Source: Thermodesulfobacteriales bacterium (GTDB lineage Bacteria; Desulfobacterota_D; UBA1144; Nemesobacterales; UBA2774). Taken from it: a stretch of 8,961 nt of DNA. Shown here piece after piece: positions 1 through 5,801 of this stretch; position 1 is the first letter of the stretch; each line of letters opens with the position of its first letter. Under the pieces are notes generated by a model that had not been told where the DNA came from, did no database searches, and was given only the letters and a program-made list of their open reading frames with translations. Location of the stretch: positions 1 through 8,961 of the forward strand of contig SPCL01000084.1 in assembly GCA_004525335.1 (NCBI GenBank). The letters run 5' to 3'. The position numbers were made by a program, and so were the translations under genes.

Positions 1-890
1 ACCTCGGCGCGTACTTTAGCGAATAGCCCCGGGCGAAGGAGCTGGTCGGGGTTTGGAAAAGAGGATTGAATAAGGATTGCCCCTGTCAACGGATCAACGT
101 TTCTATCGATAAAATCGAATTTCCCCTTATAACCATATACCGATCCATCTGAAAGAATCAGCTGGAGATCATTCGGTTCTTTTTTAGCTTCTCCTACCTG
201 ATATTCCTCAGTTTCTGCGATAATTCTTCTTGCGGCTTGTAAGTATTCATTCTCTGTAACAAAGAACTGGACGAGTATGGTGCTTAAACTAGATACTGTA
301 TTTAGAATGACTGGGTTTGGACTTGCTCCAACAAAATCACCTACTTTGGCTTGTGTCCCACCTATTATGCCATCTATGGGAGAAAGTATCTTTGTGTAAC
401 TTAGCTGTATATTGGCAGCATTGAGATTGGCTTCAGCAGCTTTCACACCCTCTATAGAAGCATCATACTTGGCTTGAGCAGAATCGAGGTCGATTTGACT
501 GATAGCATTTTCTGCTGCTAGTGGTTTTATTCTGCTTAGATCACTCTCAGCGTTGACTCGTTCTATGTTTGCAGCTGCAAGCTGGCTTTGTTTTTCTGCA
601 ACATTTTCTTGGAAAGGCTGGCTTTCGATTGTGTACAAAAGTTGATCTTTTTTTACTTCGGATCCTTCTTCAAAATGTATGCCTTCAAGATAACCTTCTA
701 CTCTGGCACGAATATCAATATCTTTAAACCCTTGCGTCTCTCCAATGAACTCCTTATATATCGGTACATTGGTAGTGGTTGTAACATAGACCTGAACAAC
801 GGGGGGTGGAATTTGAACTTGGTCCTCTCCGCCACAGGAAAACAAAAGGGTTGTTATAACAAAAATTGCACTTAGTACTTTATAGGCCAT
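1..890 (-). CDS. RND efflux periplasmic adaptor (membrane fusion) lipoprotein, AcrA/MexA type, C-terminus cut by window edge
   Basis: The reverse strand is open from an ATG at 888-890 to the window edge, giving 296 codons with no stop. Residues 1-18 form a signal peptide ending in the lipobox LFSC, so Cys19 is probably lipidated after signal peptidase II cleavage. A Pro-rich stretch follows, then the first half of a lipoyl (barrel-sandwich) domain around residues 58-90 (RARVEGYLEGI...). An Ala/Gln/Glu-rich alpha-helical hairpin spans about 92-165, and the second lipoyl half about 167-188 (SPIDGIIG, KVGDFVG). The start of the beta-barrel domain runs to the edge and includes the family-typical DPLTGAILIQ and LRPGLFAKVR. 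Family members run about 370-400 residues, so roughly the last quarter is missing. In the family this protein bridges an inner-membrane RND pump to a TolC-like channel. The pump gene would be expected beyond the left edge. A weak GAGA Shine-Dalgarno lies 8-10 nt before the start. Substrate unknown. Confidence 0.9.
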   Translation of the reverse strand, partial: MAYKVLSAIFVITTLLFSCGGEDQVQIPPPVVQVYVTTTTNVPIYKEFIGETQGFKDIDIRARVEGYLEGIHFEEGSEVKKDQLLYTIESQPFQENVAEKQSQLAAANIERVNAESDLSRIKPLAAENAISQIDLDSAQAKYDASIEGVKAAEANLNAANIQLSYTKILSPIDGIIGGTQAKVGDFVGASPNPVILNTVSSLSTILVQFFVTENEYLQAARRIIAETEEYQVGEAKKEPNDLQLILSDGSVYGYKGKFDFIDRNVDPLTGAILIQSSFPNPDQLLRPGLFAKVRAE

Positions 891-946
891 AGTTTTTCTC
901 TATTAATAATATTTTTTCTTTGATGATATGTAATTCAAAAAACGTC

Positions 947-961
947 TCACCGCTAGGGTGA
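947..961. promoter_or_regulatory. Operator-like inverted repeat TCACC-N5-GGTGA
   Basis: A perfect 5-bp inverted repeat (TCACC, 5-nt spacer GCTAG, GGTGA) lies just downstream of the candidate -10 box of the efflux adaptor gene, near the expected transcription start. Repressors of RND pumps (TetR or MarR families) often bind palindromes in this position, so it is a plausible operator. No regulator gene is in the window, and a repeat this short could be chance. Confidence 0.3.
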
Positions 962-964
962 ATC

Positions 965-994
965 ATTATAACAGGTTATAGTATTATAGACCAA
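965..994 (-). promoter_or_regulatory. Candidate sigma70 promoter for the efflux adaptor gene
   Basis: Read on the minus strand there is a consensus -10 hexamer TATAAT (965-970) with an extended -10 TG one base upstream (TGTTATAAT). An 18-bp spacer separates it from a -35-like TTGGTC (989-994). The predicted start of transcription is near 957, giving a leader of about 65 nt. In the rest of the divergent region (891-1110) nothing equally convincing was found for the plus-strand gene; a weak GTGACC (1039-1044), 18-bp spacer, TAAGAT (1063-1068) pair is the best candidate there. Confidence 0.5.
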
Positions 995-1110
995 GTATAC
1001 AAAAAATCATAGATATCTTTAGCTTTCTTCCTTATTAGGTGACCTTTAATTCTTGTATATTGTAAGATACGAAAAGTTTATTATCATTATTTGACCATCG
1101 TGAGGTAACT

Positions 1111-2205
1111 ATGCAAGGCAATTTCTGGCCGGATCATATAAGAAGGTTAATTGAGCAAATTGGGATGGAGCATCCTATTATTCAGGCTCCTATGGCGGGG
1201 GGGCCGAGCACTGCAGAACTGGTGGCTTCCGTATCAAACTCCGGCGCCTTGGGTTTCCTAGGGGTTGGATATCTCACTCCTGAGCAGATTGATTTAGAGA
1301 TCCGTAAAGTGAAAGAACTAACAAATAGGCCTTTCGGTGTAAATCTCTTTGTGCCTGAGATTAGTGAGGCTGCTAAACCAAGTGATAAAGTCCTTAATTG
1401 CCTGCAAGAATTTTCAAATGAACTAGGTATTGACCCCCCTCAGATGCCGGGACCGCCAAAATATAGTTTTGAAGATCAGCTTTCTGTAATTATTGACCAC
1501 AAGGTTCCCGTGTTCAGTTTTACTTTCGGCATTCCTGATAAAGCATTAATTAGGGATTTGATTGAACGAGATGTTTTTGTAATAGGAACTGCAACCTGTG
1601 TAGAAGAGGGTGTTTTGTTAGAAGAAGCAGGTTGCTCAGCAATAGTTGCTCAAGGCAGTGAGGCAGGTGGGCACAGAGGAACATTTGGATCAACAGAGGG
1701 CACTCCAATGATAGGTGGGTTAGCACTAGTGCCGCAGCTTGTCGATAAAGTTGAAATTCCAGTGATTGCGTCAGGAGGTATAATGGATGGGCGAGGGATA
1801 GCAGCATCTGTAGCTTTGGGAGCTTCAACAGTCCAAATGGGGACAGCTTTTCTTTGTTGCGAAGAAGCTGGTGTGCCGGGACCCTGGCTCGATTCGCTTT
1901 TAAGCTCAAAAGATATAAGTACAGTGTTGACCAGAGCCTTCAGTGGTAAATACGCTCGTGGTATAAAAAACCGCTTTATTGATGAAATGTCATTACTTGA
2001 AGATGAAATCCCGAACTATCCACTTCAAAATAGTCTTACAAGATCACTTAGAAACGCTTCTAAAGATAAAGGGGACTCAGACTTCATGTCGCTTTGGGCA
2101 GGGCAGGGGGCGGCAATGTCTAGAAAACTCACTGCTCAAGAACTTGTAGATGCTCTAGTTTCGGAAACCTACCAAGTACTTAAAAGTATAGGCACAAACT
2201 TGTAA
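1111..2205 (+). CDS. Nitronate monooxygenase (2-nitropropane dioxygenase family), FMN-dependent
   Basis: The 364-residue protein is a TIM-barrel flavoenzyme of the NMO/2-nitropropane dioxygenase family. Members oxidise alkyl nitronates, such as propionate-3-nitronate, with O2 through an FMN semiquinone, and are thought to detoxify nitro compounds. Visible family motifs are QAPMAGG (25-31) at the first strand, SNSGALGFLG (42-51), and AQGSEAGGHRG (180-190) with His188 as the expected catalytic base. SGGIMDGRG (221-229) and GASTVQMGTAF (237-247) form the FMN-phosphate site. Length fits the bacterial class I type. The ATG at 1111 is preceded by GTGAGG at 1100-1105. The gene seems monocistronic: the upstream gene is divergent and the downstream gene has its own promoter. 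Some homologues with this fold are enoyl-ACP reductases (FabK); the GGHRG segment and C-terminal region favour NMO, but the true substrate is unproven. Confidence 0.9.
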   Translation: MQGNFWPDHIRRLIEQIGMEHPIIQAPMAGGPSTAELVASVSNSGALGFLGVGYLTPEQIDLEIRKVKELTNRPFGVNLFVPEISEAAKPSDKVLNCLQEFSNELGIDPPQMPGPPKYSFEDQLSVIIDHKVPVFSFTFGIPDKALIRDLIERDVFVIGTATCVEEGVLLEEAGCSAIVAQGSEAGGHRGTFGSTEGTPMIGGLALVPQLVDKVEIPVIASGGIMDGRGIAASVALGASTVQMGTAFLCCEEAGVPGPWLDSLLSSKDISTVLTRAFSGKYARGIKNRFIDEMSLLEDEIPNYPLQNSLTRSLRNASKDKGDSDFMSLWAGQGAAMSRKLTAQELVDALVSETYQVLKSIGTNL

Positions 2206-2250
2206 GTCTCTTCTGTAATACCTCAAATTTGCAAACGAACATTTGTTCTT

Positions 2251-2288
2251 TTGTGCACAATTACACAATAGTTGCGCACAGTTACACA
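2251..2288. repeat. Two 17-bp direct repeats, 21-bp period, upstream of the LPMO gene
   Basis: The sequence TTG[T/C]GCACA[A/G]TTACACA occurs at 2251-2267 and again at 2272-2288, identical at 15 of 17 positions. The 21-bp period is two helical turns, so both copies would face the same side of the DNA. The first copy contains the perfect palindrome TTGTGCACAA (2251-2260). The second copy overlaps the -35 box of the candidate LPMO promoter. This is the expected look of tandem binding sites for a transcription factor, but which factor, and whether it activates or represses, cannot be told from the sequence. The flanking part, 2206-2250, holds only an imperfect hairpin (2231-2254, GAACA/TGTTC core) without a T-run, so no terminator for the upstream gene is evident. 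Confidence 0.6.
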
Positions 2289-2300
2289 TTTTTCTATAAA
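2272..2300 (+). promoter_or_regulatory. Candidate sigma70 promoter for the LPMO gene
   Basis: A -35-like TTGCGC (2272-2277) is separated by exactly 17 bp from a -10-like TATAAA (2295-2300). The predicted transcript would start near 2307 and carry a leader of about 60 nt. The -35 box lies inside the second direct repeat, which suggests regulated rather than constitutive transcription. Confidence 0.5.
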
Positions 2301-2368
2301 TAATGAAATAGTGCTTTGTTCTAAGAATTTATGGGTTAATATCCTAACAAAATAACTGGAGGTACGAT

Positions 2369-3589
2369 ATGAGATTAATCGCGTTTTCGAGCTTAGTATT
2401 AGTAATGTTATATATAACATCTATAAGTCTCTTGGTTGAAAAAGCATTCGGTCACGGTACGATGGAGACTCCTGTCAGCAGGATATATAACTGTTTTTTA
2501 GAAAACCCTGAAAACCCTAAGGCAGATGCATGTAAGGCGGCAGCGGAGGAAGGTGGAACGCAGGCCCTTTATGACTGGAACGGAGTCAATCAGGGGAACG
2601 CAAACGATATGCACCGGGATATAATCCCTGACGGCAAGCTCTGTAGCGCGGGGAAGGAGCTGTTTAAAGGAATGGACCTTGCTCGGAACGACTGGCATAC
2701 AACAATGATTGCTCCGGACGGTAACGGTAACTTCGAGTTTGTTTTTATCGCAACCGCTCCACACAGCACAAAGTATTACAGGTTCTATGTAACTGAGGAC
2801 GGCTACAGCCCACTTAACCCGCTCAAGTGGTCTGATTTGGAAGAATCCCCCTTTTGTACTATTACCGATGTCACGCTTGAGAATGGCAGATACAAAATGA
2901 GCTGCCCGTTCCCGCAAGGGAAATCGGGGAAGCAAATGATCTACAGCATATGGCAAAGGGACGATAGCCCGGAGGCATTCTACACCTGTATGGACGTTGA
3001 GTTTGCGGATGGTACACCTGTGGTATGGAAATCACTTGGTCAGGTCCGGGCTCAGCAAGATCTTGCCATAGGTGACACCGTTACTTTTAGATTATTTGAC
3101 GCGCAATCAAGCGACGCTGAAACTCACACGATCGAGCTTCAAGATGTTCAGACAGGGGCAGATCAGTGGCCGTTTTACTTAGCGCAGCAAGTAAATGTGA
3201 GCTCTTCACTGGTTAAGATTGGCGTGCTCGATGCAGACGGCAATATTAATCCTGTTCAAAGCTCACAGAACAATAATGTTTACATATCATCTGAGCAGGA
3301 ATTCTCATTTCAGGTTGATATAGAGATGGTTGATAACGGAGGGGGCGGCAATGATTATGATTGCTGCGATACGTGCACTGATCCCGGCCCCGATCCTACA
3401 GGGGAGGTGGATTTTATTTACCCGGATGCAATCGGCGGCTACGAAGGTGAAACAGTTGTCCAAGGAACCGACGGCAAGCGCTATGAGTGTAAGCCGTTTC
3501 CCTACTCGGGTTGGTGTAATCAAAGTGCACTATATTACGCGCCGGGGTCCGGTATTGCATGGACAGATGCATGGATAAGTCTAGATTAG
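2369..3589 (+). CDS. Secreted AA10 lytic polysaccharide monooxygenase with GbpA-like domain 2 and C-terminal chitin-binding module
   Basis: A 406-residue secreted copper enzyme expected to cleave chitin (or cellulose) oxidatively. Residues 1-28 are a signal peptide; cleavage after AFG exposes His29. His29 and His132 (in APHSTKYYRF) form the histidine brace for copper. Phe204 (EAFYTCMDV) occupies the axial position and Trp195 (YSIWQ) matches a conserved core residue. The AA10 domain covers about 29-212 and contains the typical ETPVSR and SPFC motifs. Residues about 213-320 (GQVRAQQDLAIGDTVTFRLF, VKIGVLDADGNINPV) resemble domain 2 of the Vibrio GbpA colonisation factor. An acidic, Gly/Cys/Pro-rich linker (about 322-345, CCDTC) leads to a C-terminal module at about 346-406. 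Its YECKPFPYSGWC and PGSGIAWTDAW match CBM73/CBM5-12-type chitin-binding domains. The ATG has a strong TGGAGGT ribosome site (2357-2363). GC is clearly higher than in neighbouring genes, which may indicate transfer. Substrate preference is inferred. Confidence 0.93.
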   Translation: MRLIAFSSLVLVMLYITSISLLVEKAFGHGTMETPVSRIYNCFLENPENPKADACKAAAEEGGTQALYDWNGVNQGNANDMHRDIIPDGKLCSAGKELFKGMDLARNDWHTTMIAPDGNGNFEFVFIATAPHSTKYYRFYVTEDGYSPLNPLKWSDLEESPFCTITDVTLENGRYKMSCPFPQGKSGKQMIYSIWQRDDSPEAFYTCMDVEFADGTPVVWKSLGQVRAQQDLAIGDTVTFRLFDAQSSDAETHTIELQDVQTGADQWPFYLAQQVNVSSSLVKIGVLDADGNINPVQSSQNNNVYISSEQEFSFQVDIEMVDNGGGGNDYDCCDTCTDPGPDPTGEVDFIYPDAIGGYEGETVVQGTDGKRYECKPFPYSGWCNQSALYYAPGSGIAWTDAWISLD

Positions 3590-3614
3590 ATTTTAGTTCC
3601 GACGAAGTTATTAG

Positions 3615-3646
3615 AAAGCCGACTCATTAGGCAGGGTCGGCTTTTT
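3615..3646 (+). terminator. Intrinsic terminator after the LPMO gene
   Basis: A 9-bp perfect stem AAAGCCGAC (3615-3623) / GTCGGCTTT (3636-3644) with a 12-nt loop runs into a T-tract (TTTTT, 3642-3646). It lies 25 nt after the LPMO stop codon. On the other strand the A-run at the stem base gives only a short U-run after the hairpin, so it may act weakly for the convergent minus-strand gene as well. Confidence 0.85.
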
Positions 3647-3686
3647 GTTCTATTACAGGGGGAGTAATTCTATTAGATTTGATTTG

Positions 3687-4250
3687 CTAAATAGCTTTTA
3701 GTTTTTGTCTAGCTATGTTGGCTTCAGGCGACTCAGGGTATTTATCGATTAAAGTCTTAAAGAAAAACCCCGCCTCTTTTTTCCTGCCGAGGCTGATAAG
3801 AGCATTGCCCTGTTTTAGATAGGCGTTGGGAACTCTCCAGTCTTGTGGATAAGCATCTATTAGCTGCTGAAATTGCAATATTGCATCTTCATAGTTGCGG
3901 TTTTTATAACTAGTATCAGCTTTTGAATATATATCATTTGCAGAAGATGCTTTCTGGTTTTCTTTGTCGCCTTCATTCTTATTGGCGGCATCTTCTAATT
4001 TTTTACCAATTTTAATATTCTTTTTCTGCATACTTTCTATTTCTTCAGCAAGGAGCATTTGGTTGTTTTCTATTCTCTCAATGTCGCGGTTAGTGTTTGA
4101 GTTAGCAGACTTAAGCTCTTCCAAAAGCTCGTCCATCTTGGCCTCAAGGGAGTCTTGCCGCTGATTTAATTGTCTAATAGACTCGGGAGTGACAAAACAT
4201 CCGAGAAGAAACATTGTTGAAAGCGCTAAAGCTAAGCAATATGATTTCAT
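3687..4250 (-). CDS. YbgF/CpoB-like coiled-coil and TPR lipoprotein
   Basis: From the ATG at 4248-4250 the product is 187 residues. A signal peptide ends in lipobox LLGC (15-18), predicting a lipoprotein anchored at Cys18. Residues about 24-88 are rich in Lys/Glu/Leu/Asn and look like a coiled coil (RQDSLEAKMDELLEELK). A polar linker follows, then TPR-type repeats from about 105 to 185 (AILQFQQLIDAYPQ, AGFFFKTLIDKYPESPEA). This order, coiled coil then TPR, is that of the Tol-Pal accessory protein YbgF/CpoB, which in Escherichia coli coordinates cell-wall synthesis and outer-membrane constriction at division. The lipobox differs from E. coli CpoB, which is soluble. The frame can extend to a TTG at 4304, but that puts 18 extra polar residues before the signal peptide, so ATG 4250 is preferred even though its Shine-Dalgarno is weak. 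No other tol-pal gene is in the window. A BamD-like TPR lipoprotein is a less likely alternative. Confidence 0.78.
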   Translation of the reverse strand: MKSYCLALALSTMFLLGCFVTPESIRQLNQRQDSLEAKMDELLEELKSANSNTNRDIERIENNQMLLAEEIESMQKKNIKIGKKLEDAANKNEGDKENQKASSANDIYSKADTSYKNRNYEDAILQFQQLIDAYPQDWRVPNAYLKQGNALISLGRKKEAGFFFKTLIDKYPESPEANIARQKLKAI

Positions 4251-4393
4251 AGAATGTGTAGAATTTATTTTAGTTATACCCTTTATTATAAGCTTATTAT
4301 TCAATCTACCGCATATAATGCCTAAAGTAAATCTACCTTAGTGAGTTTGATTTATCTATTGGGAAACTAAAATATTGATATGAGTTGGGAGCA

Positions 4394-4423
4394 TTAACAG
4401 GTAGAGTTTTTAATGTGTATATA
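4394..4423 (+). promoter_or_regulatory. Possible promoter for the kinase-activator-cstA operon
   Basis: TTAACA (4394-4399), an 18-bp spacer and TATATA (4418-4423) form a reasonable sigma70-like pair about 20 nt before the kinase start. A further TATAAT at 4314-4319 lacks a good -35 box. No sigma54 site of the TGGCAC-N5-TTGCA type was seen in the 4251-4444 region by eye. The minus-strand lipoprotein gene must also be promoted from here, but no clear site was found for it. Confidence 0.35.
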
Positions 4424-4444
4424 ACTCGGCCAGGTAAAGAGTAA

Positions 4445-5719
4445 TTGAATCTAAGTAAACAGATAACGTTTGGATATGCTTTGATGTTTCTTCTTATGCT
4501 TTTGATTAGCGGATTCTCCGTATACAGCATATACAATCTGGATAAAGCAGCAGAGAATATCAAAGGCCGACATACGACATTGTCTAATCTCATATCTGAT
4601 AAAAAAGAAGCAAACGAAGGATTCTTTGCCAATGAGATGCTGCTTGAAGCGGTAAAAATCTCAGATGACCAGATAAAGTATTCTTATATAACTGTATTTA
4701 CAGTAATTGGGGTAATACTTGTCTTTGGTATTATTCTCACCTTTTTTATCCCGAGAGTGATAACAAAACCCATATTCAATTTATTTAAAGCTGCGGAATC
4801 GGTCGCAGGGGGTGATTACTCTTATAGAGTTGATGGAGTTAAGTCCAGCGGCGAGATAGATACTTTGGTTCAAGCTTTTAACCACATGATAGATAACATC
4901 GAGATTAGTAATAGAGAGCTTCAGAAAAAGAATGATGAAATCCTTAAGCTTCTGGAAACTACAAAGAGATTTAATGATGTATTAGAGACTGAGATTGAAG
5001 AGGCTACTAGGGAAATTAAAGAAAAGCATAAAGCGCTTATCAAAACTGAGAAACTTGCCACAATTGGAGAACTCGCTACAGGTGTTGCGCATGAGGTGAG
5101 AAATCCTCTATCAGGAATAGCCATAGCGCTTGAGCTTATGCAGGCGGAAACCGAAAATGAAGAGCATAAGCAGACAATATCTGAAATACTAAATGAAATT
5201 GTTAGGTTAGAGAGAATAGTGAAGGGGCTCTTCCAGTTAGGCCATCCTAAGAGTCTTCAGCTAATTGAGTGTGAGCCAAATGACATAGTAGAAAGAGCCC
5301 TTAGTCTAGTTAATATGAGAGCTAAATCTAAAGGGGTTACGATTGAGAAACAATTAGGATGCGGAAATCAATTCAACGTAGATCATGAACAGATTGAACA
5401 GGTTCTTTTAAATCTTTTGATTAACGGTATAGATGCTACAGGTAGTTTTGGTACGGTGAAAGTAGAGACCAAGAATTGTAATGGGACAGTTGAAATTGCT
5501 GTTTCCGATACTGGGTGCGGTTTTTCTGAGAAGGATATTGATAAAATATTACAACCTTTTTATTCCACTAAGGAAAGGGGGACAGGGCTTGGACTTGCTA
5601 TATCTAATGGGATAGTTGAGGCGCACGGGGGTAAGATGCATATCTCAAGCAAAAAAGGGTCAGGGTCAAGATTTGTCGTAGAAATACCCAATAATCTAAA
5701 TGATGATTCGATTGCTTAA
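4445..5719 (+). CDS. Membrane sensor histidine kinase (HAMP-HisKA-HATPase, NtrB-like)
   Basis: The 424-residue protein has a first membrane helix at about 7-30, a short extracytoplasmic stretch at about 31-78 and a second membrane helix at about 79-103. A HAMP domain follows (about 104-157; TKPIFNLFKAAESVAGGD), then a coiled-coil linker (about 158-200) and HisKA with the H-box GVAHEVRNPLSG (213-224). His216 is the predicted phosphorylation site. The ATPase domain shows the N-box NLLINGIDA (323-331), G1 DTGCGF (355-360), PFYSTK (371-376) and G2 GTGLGLAIS (379-387), so the kinase core looks intact. The HNPL-type H-box is the kind usually paired with NtrC-family regulators, as found next door. 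The start is a TTG immediately after an in-frame TAA, with AGG/AAAGAG-like ribosome signals upstream; a later ATG would destroy the first membrane helix. The sensor region of about 48 residues is unusually short and there is no PAS domain, so the signal is not evident. Confidence 0.9.
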   Translation: MNLSKQITFGYALMFLLMLLISGFSVYSIYNLDKAAENIKGRHTTLSNLISDKKEANEGFFANEMLLEAVKISDDQIKYSYITVFTVIGVILVFGIILTFFIPRVITKPIFNLFKAAESVAGGDYSYRVDGVKSSGEIDTLVQAFNHMIDNIEISNRELQKKNDEILKLLETTKRFNDVLETEIEEATREIKEKHKALIKTEKLATIGELATGVAHEVRNPLSGIAIALELMQAETENEEHKQTISEILNEIVRLERIVKGLFQLGHPKSLQLIECEPNDIVERALSLVNMRAKSKGVTIEKQLGCGNQFNVDHEQIEQVLLNLLINGIDATGSFGTVKVETKNCNGTVEIAVSDTGCGFSEKDIDKILQPFYSTKERGTGLGLAISNGIVEAHGGKMHISSKKGSGSRFVVEIPNNLNDDSIA

Positions 5720-5801
5720 GGAATAGCGTGACAAACTGATTGAGCCTTAAATATTCATGTTGGGGATTGGATGAGGATAATTAAATTCTAAGGAAGTGAA
5801 A

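Noticed and set aside
588..875. Plus-strand open frame of 95 codons
   Set aside because: It lies antisense to the N-terminal half of the efflux adaptor, whose reverse-strand frame has a clear lipoprotein signal and lipoyl motifs; the plus-strand translation has no recognisable domain.
1550..1909. Minus-strand open frame of 119 codons
   Set aside because: Antisense to the FMN-binding and catalytic part of the nitronate monooxygenase; Leu/Gln-rich low-complexity translation typical of a shadow frame.
2231..2254. Hairpin considered as a terminator for the nitronate monooxygenase gene
   Set aside because: The stem is imperfect, the loop is only two bases and no T-run follows; an operator or chance repeat is as likely.
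2223..2420. Minus-strand open frame over the LPMO promoter region
   Set aside because: It covers the LPMO promoter, direct repeats and signal peptide on the other strand, and its translation shows no domain.
2498..2956. Minus-strand open frame of 152 codons
   Set aside because: Antisense to the AA10 catalytic domain; kept open by the higher GC of that gene, no domain or ribosome site.
3305..3578. Two overlapping open frames (one on each strand) at the end of the LPMO gene
   Set aside because: They overlap the linker and chitin-binding module, which read correctly in the LPMO frame; no supporting start signals.
4251..4304. TTG-initiated N-terminal extension of the YbgF/CpoB-like protein
   Set aside because: The extra 18 residues would precede a complete lipoprotein signal peptide that starts neatly at the ATG at 4250.
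5720..5801. Possible separate promoter or terminator between kinase and response regulator
   Set aside because: No convincing -35/-10 pair, sigma54 element or stem-loop with T-run was found in these 82 bases; co-transcription is the simpler reading.
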